DNA of 64,000 bases, taken from the NCBI RefSeq assembly GCF_009905375.1, contig NC_133649.1, positions 223,965,275 through 224,029,274 on the forward strand, read 5' to 3'. Source of the stretch: Apium graveolens (Eukaryota > Streptophyta > Magnoliopsida > Apiales > Apiaceae). This document shows, piece after piece, positions 11,201 to 19,569 of the stretch (within the stretch, counting starts at the first letter, position 1; the number at the start of each line of letters is the position of its first letter). The notes under the pieces were generated by a model. It did no database searches. It worked only from the letters and a program-made list of their open reading frames with translations, and had not been told where the DNA came from. Position numbers and translations under genes: made by a program.

Positions 11201-11212
11201 CCCTTTTTATAG
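11201..11212 (-). promoter_or_regulatory. TATA box for the antisense gene
   Basis: On the - strand the sequence reads CTATAAAAAGGG, followed by a run of G, about 170 bp upstream of the antisense ATG at 11033. A TATA box at this distance points to a private promoter opposed to the element's own transcription. The leader between is purine/pyrimidine biased and has no other obvious start. Confidence 0.5.
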
Positions 11213-11700
11213 CCATTATTATCCAGTAAATGGGCTTGTAAAAAGTCCATTTGGCCCAAATCTACACAATTCTAGAAGGATCTAGAGGATTTTTGGAAAA
11301 AGAAACAAAAATTTGATTTTTATGGTTGCCCCAAGACTATAGAACATTCCGGATTTTGGGCTAAAAAGCCCATGAATTGGGCCAGTAAAGGTCCATCCCA
11401 GTTCTTGGGCCCAACTCTAAAAGAATCTAGAGAATCCAAGTGTTTTTGGGCCAAGAGAGTATAGCTAGCCTGTGTTATAGGCCCAATTGAAAAGCCCAGA
11501 GCAAAAAAAGGGCCCAAGAAGCCCAGAAGGGCCCAAAACTAGATTTTTCTAAAGAAAATCAACAGAAAGGCCCCAATATTAAAAAGCCCACAGGGAGGCA
11601 CGGGATTTAAAAGATAGTCCCAAAAAATAAGAAGGCCCAAAGAAAGGCCCAGAGTTGAGACCCAATTATGGTAAAAGCAAAAAGGGGCCCAAGTTACGAA
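11213..11700. other. T2 spacer with reiterated GGCCCA/TGGGCC boxes
   Basis: No gene. The stretch behind the antisense promoter contains many TGGGCC/GGCCCA boxes, for example near 11240, 11390, 11450-11540 and 11640-11700. In plant promoters GGGCC(C/A) boxes are known site-II-type elements bound by TCP factors. Whether they act here is unknown. Confidence 0.4.
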
Positions 11701-12150
11701 AATCGGAAGTTAATCCTGACCTAGATTCGATCAGGAATTCTGATCGAAGGTTTTTAGTCGAAAAATTCACGATCACAAAATACAGGGCTTTTATTCGGTC
11801 AAAAGCAAATTTAACAAATCAATTCTGACCGAAAATAGGTCAGGATTCTGATCGGATACTTTTGGTCGAAATAGACCACGACCAGAGCAACAAGGACCAT
11901 TATTCGGTCAGAAAATCTGAGTCAATATCAATTCCTGACCGAATTTCGGTCAGGAATCCTGTTCGAACAACCCTAGGACAAAATCACCACGAGCAGGATT
12001 AAATGAGAGCTTTATTCGATCAAAACAGGAAAAATCATGACCGAATTTCGGTCAGGATCCTGATTGACTGTTAGCTCGAAATGGCTGTCGACCAGGGCAA
12101 ATTGGCACGTCATTCAACCAGGATCCTGGTTGAAAGGATTCCTGGTCGAA
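11701..12150. repeat. degenerate ~100-110 bp tandem repeat built on a palindrome
   Basis: At least four units, each centred on a near-palindrome of the type GGTCAGGATCCTGATCG with flanking TTCGGTC or GACCGAA boxes. Centres lie near 11735, 11845, 11955, 12055 and 12120. Internal boxes TTATTCGGTC and ACGACCAG(AG) recur between them. It belongs to the 3' untranslated region of T2, a place where Tat-type elements often carry tandem repeats. Confidence 0.7.
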
Positions 12151-12169
12151 AAAGGGGTATTTTTAATAA

Positions 12170-12660
12170 AAAAGAGAGAGCAGAAATTTCAGGAAAATTC
12201 AGAAAAAATATTAGATTTTGAAGAAAATTCCTGAATAATTCTAGGAAAATGCAGAAAATTCCTTGGAAATTCCTGAAAATTATGAACATTTTCTGGAAAA
12301 TAAGGATTATTTCTGTAAATTAAGGGAAAAACCCAGAAATTAGGGATAAATCCTATAAATTAAGGAAATTCCTTAGAAAATTCCTGAAAATCATGGATAT
12401 TTTCTAGAAATTAGGTATATGTCATGTAAATCCTGTAAATCCTTGGAAAATTCCTGAAAATTATGGATATTTTCTAGAAATTAGGAATAAATCCTGTAAA
12501 TTCTTGGAAAATTCCTGAAAATTCTGAGTACTTTCCAGAAATTAAGGAAAAATCCCAGAAATTAAGGGAAAATTCCTGTAAATTAAGGAAAATCCCAGAA
12601 ATTAATGTAAAAATCCTGGAAATTAAGGAAAATACTAGAGAATTCCTAAATAATAGGAAT
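12170..12660. repeat. diffuse AT-rich repeat (AAATTCCTGAAAATT type)
   Basis: About 490 bp made of shuffled copies of a short word family (AAATTCCTGAAAATT, ATTTTCTAGAAATTAGG, AAATCCTGTAAATT) at intervals of roughly 15-60 bases. No clean single period. No coding sequence. Confidence 0.65.
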
Positions 12661-12837
12661 CAAGTAAAAGAAGAGTAATAGGGAGGTTCTAAAATATCCC
12701 TGAAGCCACGTACAAGGCAAATCGTTGTAAATGTGTAGGTCGCTCCATACTTTTCGCAAAAACGATACCATGTAAGGGAACAAATAAACTTAACTTCTGC
12801 GAAATCTTTAATGGTTTCCCAGAAGTTGGGGGGCAAG

Positions 12838-13070
12838 TGTTAGGGGGTAAAATAAACCCTGATTGCGTAATTAATATCGCATTAATAATACCAGAATTGG
12901 TTTGACAGTTAAGCCCATCAGAAAAGGCCCAAAACCCTGAATATTAATTAATTTTGTAATTAATTAATAAGGGATAAATCAGCTGATGATAAAGTCCAAA
13001 TCGAGCTTCAAAGCTCACGAACCCTAGTAATAAATACAATAATTAATATACCCTAGTTTTCGATCCATAA
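12838..13070 (+). repeat. truncated LTR of gypsy T2
   Basis: Begins TGTTAGGGGGTAAAATAAACC directly after the polypurine tract. Around 13070 the sequence changes to a copia LTR remnant on the opposite strand, so the right end is lost or interrupted. The exact junction is uncertain by tens of bases. Confidence 0.55.
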
Positions 13071-14250
13071 TAACTGTGATGGTTTTTGGCTTATTAAACA
13101 AAACAGTTGTATGAACTTGTAGTGATAAAATACCAAATACAAACACACAAGCAGATTATCAAAAACTCGCTTGATTTATATTAAATCAAATTTGTCTTGC
13201 TATAAATCTGTGTTTTTAAAAATAAGAACTCAAGTACTTCTCTTTAGAAAGTTATAAGATTTTTCAAGATTTATTTTTTACTTCTAAACAAAGGACCTGT
13301 GACATTATTTATAGATCAACATGCACAGTTTACATAACTTGCACTAAAATAGACTAACACATTTTCTAAAGCTACTTTGTCTATTTCCATTTCTAGTGTT
13401 AGCATATTTGTGCAGAATCTACCAGGTCTGTGACCCTCCTTTGTCCGGTTCATCTTGGCCCTTGATCTTATAATCTTCAAGCTACATTTGTAGGCTTTCC
13501 AATTTAGTGATAGAATTATTTGTTGACTGATAATATTGAATCTTCAAGTTGTCTGTATTTTGAATTTTGAAGTTGTTTGTTGAGATCTCTTTTGTTGTGT
13601 AGAGATGTCATATATCAATAAGTAAACTAACTTATCAATATCTCTAGTTCTTTACATAGGCTTATGACTTGTCGAGGTCTCCAGTTCTCTACAAGTAGAA
13701 TGACTTGTCGATATCTTCAGTTCTCTACATAAGGAATTGACTTGTCGATATCTCTAGTTCTCTACCTGAGGAATTGATTTATCGGTATCTCTAGTTCTTT
13801 ACATTAGGAATTGACTTATCTATATCTCTAGTTTTCTGCATGAGGAATTGACTTGACGACATCTCTAGTTCTCTACATGTACTTTTTAACTTGTCGATGT
13901 CTTCAGTTCTCTACATGCAGATTTACTTGTTGATATCTCTTGTGACTTCTCTACAAGTCATTTTAGACTTCTCGACATACTTCCCGATATTCCTTGATCT
14001 GTGACTTGTCGATATCTGACTTAGAACATTTTTCCTAGAACAATATTATTCAACTCCAAGCTTCTATACTTCTCTCTGAGGCATCATCAGGATTGATCTT
14101 CTTCCATAGTTTATTCCTTAGCATGATGGATGTACATGGAAAAATCCTCCAGTCTAATATACTTAGCATTTTTACAGACTTAAGAAATATAATTACATAA
14201 TATAATTAGATTATCATACAACTTATCCTTAGGGTTATCAAGATGACTTA
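13070..14250 (-). repeat. diverged LTR remnant of an F-like copia family
   Basis: Follows the order of the F LTR (52642-54103) at low identity: a block with ATCAAAAACTCGCTTGATTT, a variable middle, then an array of the word CTTGTCGATATCTCTAGTTCT (about 13600-14030), then the closing block CCTCCAGTCTAATATACTTAGC ending in TTTTTACAGACTT. No intact terminal dinucleotides were found, so it is truncated at both ends. No gene inside. Confidence 0.55.
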
Positions 14251-14259
14251 GTCTTGTTA

Positions 14260-15200
14260 TGTATAGGCATGTCTTGCACAACACCTTATCAGAAATTAAA
14301 TGATCTACTTTTACTTCTTGAGCAGCAATGTCTTTAACATGAGTAGTATCAGTGGTTGAGACTGGTTGAATTTCAGTACTTATTTCTTCAACTTGTGTCG
14401 TGTCAGTGGTTGAGGTAACTTCCAACTTCTCAGCCCAGTCAGATCTAGGAATGACTTTTTCCTTTTGTAAACCTAAATGGCTTCTTATTCTTGAACCATA
14501 TCTTCATCAACTTTATCATGACATTGATTTACTGTACAGACTGGATCTATCAGTATTTATGATTTTGTTACTACTGATATAGATTTTAGCAAAGCAAAGT
14601 CTTCCTCAATCTGTCTGACTAGCTTAAGATCAATTCGAGGAAGTTCTCTTTCAAACATTCTTTTGGAAAATTCATCATCAAAAGCCTGTATCTTGGCATC
14701 TTTATAATAAAGAGTTGTTTTTCTTTCCTTCAGCTTCAGTATTTGCATGAATTGACTTGCTTCAGCACCAGCTTCTACTACCCTTCAGGCTAGTCATTAT
14801 CAACATCTGTGACTGTCAGCATTTGTCTTTGAATAGTTATCATAGTTGTAGTAGTCAATACTCTTGTATGCACAGTCATAGAGACTTGATGTAAATTTTT
14901 ACCTCTTACACCACTTCTTCCACCTCCTCTTTCTTTACCTTGGTTAGTGGTCTTAGCAGAAGCACCACTAGGACCAATTTCTACACCATAGTACCTTCCA
15001 AGTGATTTTCCTCCCTTATTTCCTCCTTCTGGAGCCTCATCATCATCAGGAAATGTCACTTAAGGTGAGCATTTAGATTGAATAGCCTTTACCTTCTCCC
15101 CCTTTTTGGCATCATCATCCACAAAAAAATATACAAGAAGATTCAAGGTAGTATGAAGACCATCAATTTTATATTCCAGCCACCCCTAATTCTTCTCCAT
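14260..15200 (-). pseudogene. ORF3 remnant of a G-like copia family
   Basis: Three separate pieces of reading frame on the - strand. The stretch at 14557-14748 (LKLKERKTTLYYKDAKIQAFD) matches the G-family ORF3 at about 33200-33290 (LKLKRKQTTVYYKNPKIQTLD). The piece at 14790-15059 is Gly/Lys-rich, and at about 15090-15110 the D-D-A-K-K-G-E-K motif of G-family ORF3 is readable. Stops and frame changes separate the pieces. It adjoins the F-like LTR remnant on the same strand and may be the 3' end of one decayed element. Confidence 0.6.
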
Positions 15201-15250
15201 TTTATCCTGCCTAAGAAACTGGTTATTTATGTTACTCATGAGGCTGAAAA

Positions 15251-15484
15251 ATGAGTGGCAAAGAGAAGGACTATACCGCTGAAGATGCTGAAGATTTGGC
15301 ATCCATCATGAAAGATGCTAAAGTTAGACATCTCTTGCACACCAGTCTTGATAGTGTTATCTCCAATAGGGTTATTGGATGTAAAATTGCTAAAGAAATA
15401 TGTGCCACTTTGGAAGTTAAATGTCAAGGCACCACTATCATCAAGAAGAGCAGAAAGACAATACTCGCACAGGAGTATATAAAT
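15251..15484 (+). pseudogene. gag: copia gag fragment (G-like)
   Basis: About 78 codons matching the middle of the G-family gag (56926-57125): DASIMKDAKVRHLLHTS-type text, then NRVIGCKIAKEI, KCQGTTIIKK and RKTILAQEY. This is part of the capsid-like N-terminal domain of copia gag polypeptides. It lacks both ends and the zinc knuckle, and its strand is opposite to the neighbouring ORF3 remnant, so the two are not in their original order. Confidence 0.75.
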
Positions 15485-15778
15485 AATTTTTATTCATTAA
15501 TATAAAGATTGTTCTTCATCTTTGAGTTTTAAATTCGATTTGATTGTTAAATATTGTATTCACCCCCTCCACACTATACAAATTGACCAAACAGTCACGC
15601 ATTGGACTCTGGTTTTTTCATTCTTGTATCCTCGTTACTTAATTTATTCTGTTTATTGTTTGTTTAAACTGATCTGTTATTCACATACGAATATGATACT
15701 CTTGTTTGCTTATTTCGCAGATTGTGCAATAATCTCAAAGCACATTATTTATCTACATATGTGATTACTAATTATATG
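15485..15778. other. AT-rich stretch with a piece resembling a G-family LTR end
   Basis: No gene. Around 15515-15575 the text AATTCGATTTGATTGT ... GTATTCACCCCCTCC resembles the closing part of the G-family LTR (56555-56605). It lies after the gag fragment, whereas an LTR end precedes gag in an intact element, so the order is rearranged. The remainder is unassigned. Confidence 0.4.
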
Positions 15779-17600
15779 TTTATTTATTTATTTTTTTGCT
15801 AAGTTGCATATATAAAACAGAGGAAAAGATGGAATAAATAGGAGTTGACCCTTGCTCTATGACAAGTCATAGAGAGGACTATATATGATCAATCTAGACT
15901 AGATAGATTAAAAATAGAAAGCTACAAAAGAGGGCATCAACCCATCAAATATCTAGCCAGCTATTATCTAGGTCAGGGTAACTATTAATCCAGTTAGAAC
16001 TATACAATCTATATTTAATATCTCTGACAATAATAATAACTAAATTAGATGGTCGTAAACAACCCTTGCCATGAGCTCGAGCATTCCTCTCTTTCCAGAT
16101 GTAATAAGCAAATACCTTAGCGGTAAGAAGAGCTAGAGAGCGTATACCTCTATGAGATATAGAATCCCAAGTCTGAAGGAGTTGAAGCCATATTTGAGTA
16201 GGACCAGGTAGGTGTAACAGACAAGCCAACCTAGTCAAAACATAGAGACTATATGTGCAATGAACAAACAGGTGTGAAGAATCTTCCTGACCACCAACAC
16301 ATAAGTAACAGTGCTAAAGAATATATATCCCAAAAGAAGCCAATCAAGTAAGAGTATGTAATCTATTATGAAAAAGGAGCCATTCATGATGTGCATACCT
16401 AGAAACATGAAGATGATGCCAAACAAAGTCATGCCAAGGAATTTGAGGAAGCTGATAATGAATTGAATCCCATATATGCCAAGTTTTAAGCTTAGAAAGA
16501 GATATCCCATTCCAAGCAATAACATCCCTCCTTGCAAGATCAAAAGGTTGATGAACAAAGAGGGCAAGAAAGAGCATCAAATAAGTCCAGGCATAGAGAT
16601 GACCTGTAATCTTGGTAAGCAGCAGAGCACAGTCATTGGCTATCAGTCTTGAGGAGATAAGAGGGACACCTAAAAATCTTACAGGGAGATCACCATGTGG
16701 GACACAGTAACTCTAATCAAACCAGGAGATCAAGTTGTTGTTTGTGTTGCATAAAAACACAGTGCTTTTATGAGCACTAGGCTTTAGACAACTCATGGCT
16801 GAGAAGGAAGGTCGTTGAATTCATGACATGGAGAATAGAATCTTTTGAAGCACATGCAAATAACAAGACATCATCGGTAAAGAATAAGTGATAGATGTCA
16901 AGATCTTTACATTTCCAGTGGTGTTTGAAACTAACAGGAATGGAGGTAAGCATGTGGGAGAAAAAATTCATGGCTATAGAGAACAAGTATGGGGATATAG
17001 GGTCCCTCTGGGTAAGCCCTTTAGCACCCCTAAAATAGCCATGCAACGAGCCATTAACCTTCACTAAGTATCTTGGAGTAGAAATACAAGCAAAGACCCA
17101 GCTCATAATTTTTTATGGAAACCCCATCTTTGTCATAGTTTCCATAACAAAGTTCCAGTTCAAAGAGTCGAACTCTTTGAAAAGATCAACTTTTATAGCC
17201 CACTTTGGAGTTCTAGAGTCACGACTGTATCCCCGAAAAAGCTCTTGGGCCATTAGAATATTATCACTGATGTTACGACCCTTTATAAAAGTTGATTGGG
17301 ACTTGTGAATAATAGTAGGCATAACCAATTTCAAACAATTGGCTATAATCTTGGTAACACATTTGTAGGCAACCGAGCAAAGAGATATTGGTCTAAAATC
17401 CGTGATGAAAGTGGGGGTAGGGACCTTCGGTATTAGAGAAATAGATGTGGTATTAATTCCAGGATGCAGAGTGGTACTTTGAAAGAAACTGATAATAGCA
17501 TCACAAAACAACTCCCCAACAATGTCACAGGTGGCAAGAAAGAACTCGAGAGTAAAGCCAGCAGGCCTAGGGGCCTTATTTCGCTTCATTTGAGTTATAG
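15779..17600 (-). mobile_element. 5'-truncated L1-type LINE
   Basis: A non-LTR retrotransposon remnant reading right to left. Its 3' end is marked by an A-rich tail on the - strand (TTTATTTATTTATTTTTTT on +, 15779-15797), followed by a short 3' untranslated region and the C-terminal end of ORF2. ORF1, the endonuclease and the N-terminal part of the RT are missing, as is usual for LINE copies truncated at the 5' end. I could not find a convincing target-site duplication. The right edge near 17600 is set by the start of the copia C gag. Confidence 0.75.
15945..17589 (-). pseudogene. LINE ORF2 reverse transcriptase and zinc-binding C-terminus
   Basis: RT motifs in order on the - strand: NKAPRPAGF, ISLIPK, FRPISLCSVAYK, S-T-F-I-K-G-R and KVDLFKEFDSLNW (17589-17113); then GLTQRDPISPYLFSIAM and the catalytic F-T-D-D-V-L-L-F (17106-16777). 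Downstream, about 16580-16235, is the RT-associated zinc-binding region (HIWDSIHYQLPQIPWHDFVW), and 16238-15945 gives the C-terminal Y-I-W-K-E-R-N-A-R motif of plant L1 ORF2. The frame is broken at several points, with frame changes near 17110 and 16240 and overlapping frames around 16340-16570. The FTDD box keeps both aspartates, but the protein cannot be made whole. Confidence 0.85.
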
Positions 17601-17604
17601 ATTT

Positions 17605-18311
17605 ATGGACAATAACACTATGAACAACGCGATGAACACATCGGTTGATCCCAACTCACAGATTGTTGGATCTGATGAGGTTCAGTAGTAGGTGCTTAAC
17701 CTTAACACATATATCGGAGTATCTGATGGGGGTTAGACACCTATTGGACATGTGCCTTCAGGACATGTTCCTATGGGTCACCCTGTCATTAGACATTATT
17801 GTATGCCCTTTGAACAGATGTTGGCAGGATTCATTCTTTCGCATGAACATGCGACACAGACGTACATACCGACTATCACACATGTGGTTCCCGTTGTACC
17901 TGTTATGCCAACAGTGCACGCTGCACATGTTGATAAACCCGAGAAGTTCAACGGAATGAACTTCAAATATTGGCAACAAAAGATGCATTTTTATCTGACT
18001 ACGCTGTATCTGGATCGCTTCCTAAAGCTCCAAGCCCAAGAAGACCAATTCTGATAAAGGGGCAAAGCTGGCACCCAAGGGAGGGGTTTTTGAAGTCAAA
18101 ATTTCAAGAAAAGTGCTACAAATGTGATAAAGTGGGTCATAGGTCTTCTGAATGCAAAAAGTCTAAGAAGACCAACAAGAAGAAAGAAGCAAACATGGTC
18201 GATGATATCTTCAAGGAGATGGGTGGCATAGACCTCTGTGTTACGGTCTCTAAAATAAACCTGGTTGGCTCTAATCCTCGTGAGTAGTGGATTGATACGG
18301 GTGATACTAGG
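17605..18311 (+). pseudogene. gag: copia element C: gag and protease start
   Basis: Gag of a Ty1/copia lineage different from the SIRE-like elements around it. The ATG is at 17605 (MDNNTMNNAM). The capsid part carries E-K-F-N-G-M-N-F and Y-W-Q-Q-K-M-H-F-Y-L-T-T-L. A CCHC knuckle C-Y-K-C-D-K-V-G-H-R-S-S-E-C lies near 18115-18156. The protease begins W-I-D-T-G just before the interruption at 18311. Most of the region between capsid and knuckle is deleted, and a frame change occurs near 18040. Stops are seen at 17686, near 17731 and at 18285-18287 (TAG at a Trp position). The gene resumes at 27355 on the far side of element D. Confidence 0.8.
18307..18311. repeat. target-site duplication of element D, left copy
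   Basis: CTAGG here and again at 27355-27359, directly outside the two LTRs. Exact 5-bp duplication as expected for copia integration. Confidence 0.9.
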
Positions 18312-18522
18312 TGTTATTCCCTAAATATACAACAAGAATTACAGAAGGGGGGTTGAATGTAATTCTAGCATCTTTTTGAGATTTATAAAAATGTTCTAAC
18401 ACAATATATATATATAAGTGTTTTGATTTGCAAAGTGCAGAATAAGGAATTAAGTAAATCAAACACAAAGTAATAAAAATACAAGTCTTTAAAACTTTCT
18501 GGTGGATTTGAATGTATCCACC

Positions 18523-18566
<44 letters not shown>

Positions 18567-19368
18567 TTGAGAACTCTGTGAAGCTCAAGTTGGCTCACAG
18601 CTGCTTTACAAGTGAACAAACAAACTACAGAGAAATTCTTAACAGTTATAGCCTTTTCTATTTCTCTTCAAAATGTGTTTGCTTAGTTGAGTTTGTTCTA
18701 CTAGCTACACTTGGTTTATATATCACCAAGTTTACATAGTAATAAGACAAGATAATAAAACAAAACCTATCAAGTCTAACTCCATGCTACTTTATTACTC
18801 TATTCCAGCATCTTTGAATATCTTCATAATAGCATGGAAATGGTAATGCTTCTTTGTTCTCAATTTCCTGCTAAACAGGCTGCCACATTCCTTTTGCAAA
18901 CACCCAACACATGTGACTGTGTTGTCACTATCAACAGATATTTGAATTGATCATCCATCGGGTACATGCTTGTTATCCATCGGGTAGCTTATTGATCATC
19001 CGTCGGGTAGCTTTGTTGATCATCCGTTGGGTAGCCATTTGACACTTGACTCCATTTCACTTATGCGGAATTACAAGACATCTTATATTTATAATTAATC
19101 AACCTATTCTGCATATCTACTAGTAGTCAACATGACTCATATGCTACTACAGAATCTACACAAAGTTTTTTACAGAAATGTGTTATAAAACTTATTATTA
19201 CATAAGCTACTCACTCGATGGATATCAAATTATCATCCATCGGGACTATATTGAATTATCCGTCGGGACTATATTTGATCATCCGTCGAGTGCTATGAAA
19301 TTCACTAAGTTAAATCTACTAAGGTGTTTTGATTAAGTTATCATCAAGTTCACAACATATTCCTAACA
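18312..19368 (-). repeat. 3' LTR of element D
   Basis: 1,057 bp, TGTTATTCCC ... ATATTCCTAACA on the + strand. It contains the hairpin 18499-18524, the (AT)19 run 18525-18562, the TATA inverted repeat 18710-18730, and two word clusters (18948-19035 and 19205-19295). On its inner side lies the polypurine tract. Confidence 0.92.
18525..18562. repeat. (AT)19 microsatellite in D 3' LTR
   Basis: 38 bases of pure AT dinucleotide next to a 9-bp hairpin. The partner LTR holds 24 units (26503-26550), and element A only a short run. Confidence 0.95.
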
Positions 19369-19383
19369 ATCTCCCTCAATTTA
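19369..19383 (-). other. polypurine tract of element D
   Basis: Reads TAAATTGAGGGAGAT on the - strand immediately before the LTR. One A interrupts the G run that is unbroken in element A. Confidence 0.7.
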
Positions 19384-19569
19384 TGTCTACTGGAATTATA
19401 GCCATAAATTTAGAGAAACATGATGATAACAAAACACTCTAAGAATACAGATTGAAAATGGTAGATAAAACTAATAAGTGTAGCAAATTTACTGAAAATT
19501 GAACAATGCAAAGTATACAAAGAATAGCTCACAATTATCAAGGTGCTCCTCTAGTCTGAGCAGATAAGT

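Larger units (their letters stand above)
8882..13070 (+). mobile_element. 3' part of Ty3/gypsy element T2 (Tat-like) with antisense gene
   Basis: Read on the + strand: an antisense gene, a repeat-rich 3' untranslated region of about 1.8 kb, a polypurine tract AGAAGTTGGGGGGCAAG (12821-12837) and the beginning of an LTR. Tat-lineage plant gypsy elements (Grande, Ogre, Retand types) are known for extra ORFs between pol and the 3' LTR, some in antisense, and for tandem repeats in this same region. No gag or pol of T2 is visible: its left part is cut off where copia element A ends at 8881. The lineage is inferred from architecture, not from pol. Confidence 0.6.

Noticed and set aside
10705..11229. 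Two short + strand frames near the antisense promoter
   Set aside because: They mirror the first exon and leader of the antisense gene and show no domain.
15760..17620. Target-site duplication of the LINE
   Set aside because: I compared the bases outside the A-rich tail with those near 17590-17620 and saw no convincing direct repeat.
18307..18740. Frames with Tyr-Ile runs on both strands
   Set aside because: They are translations of the AT microsatellite and differ only by repeat length.
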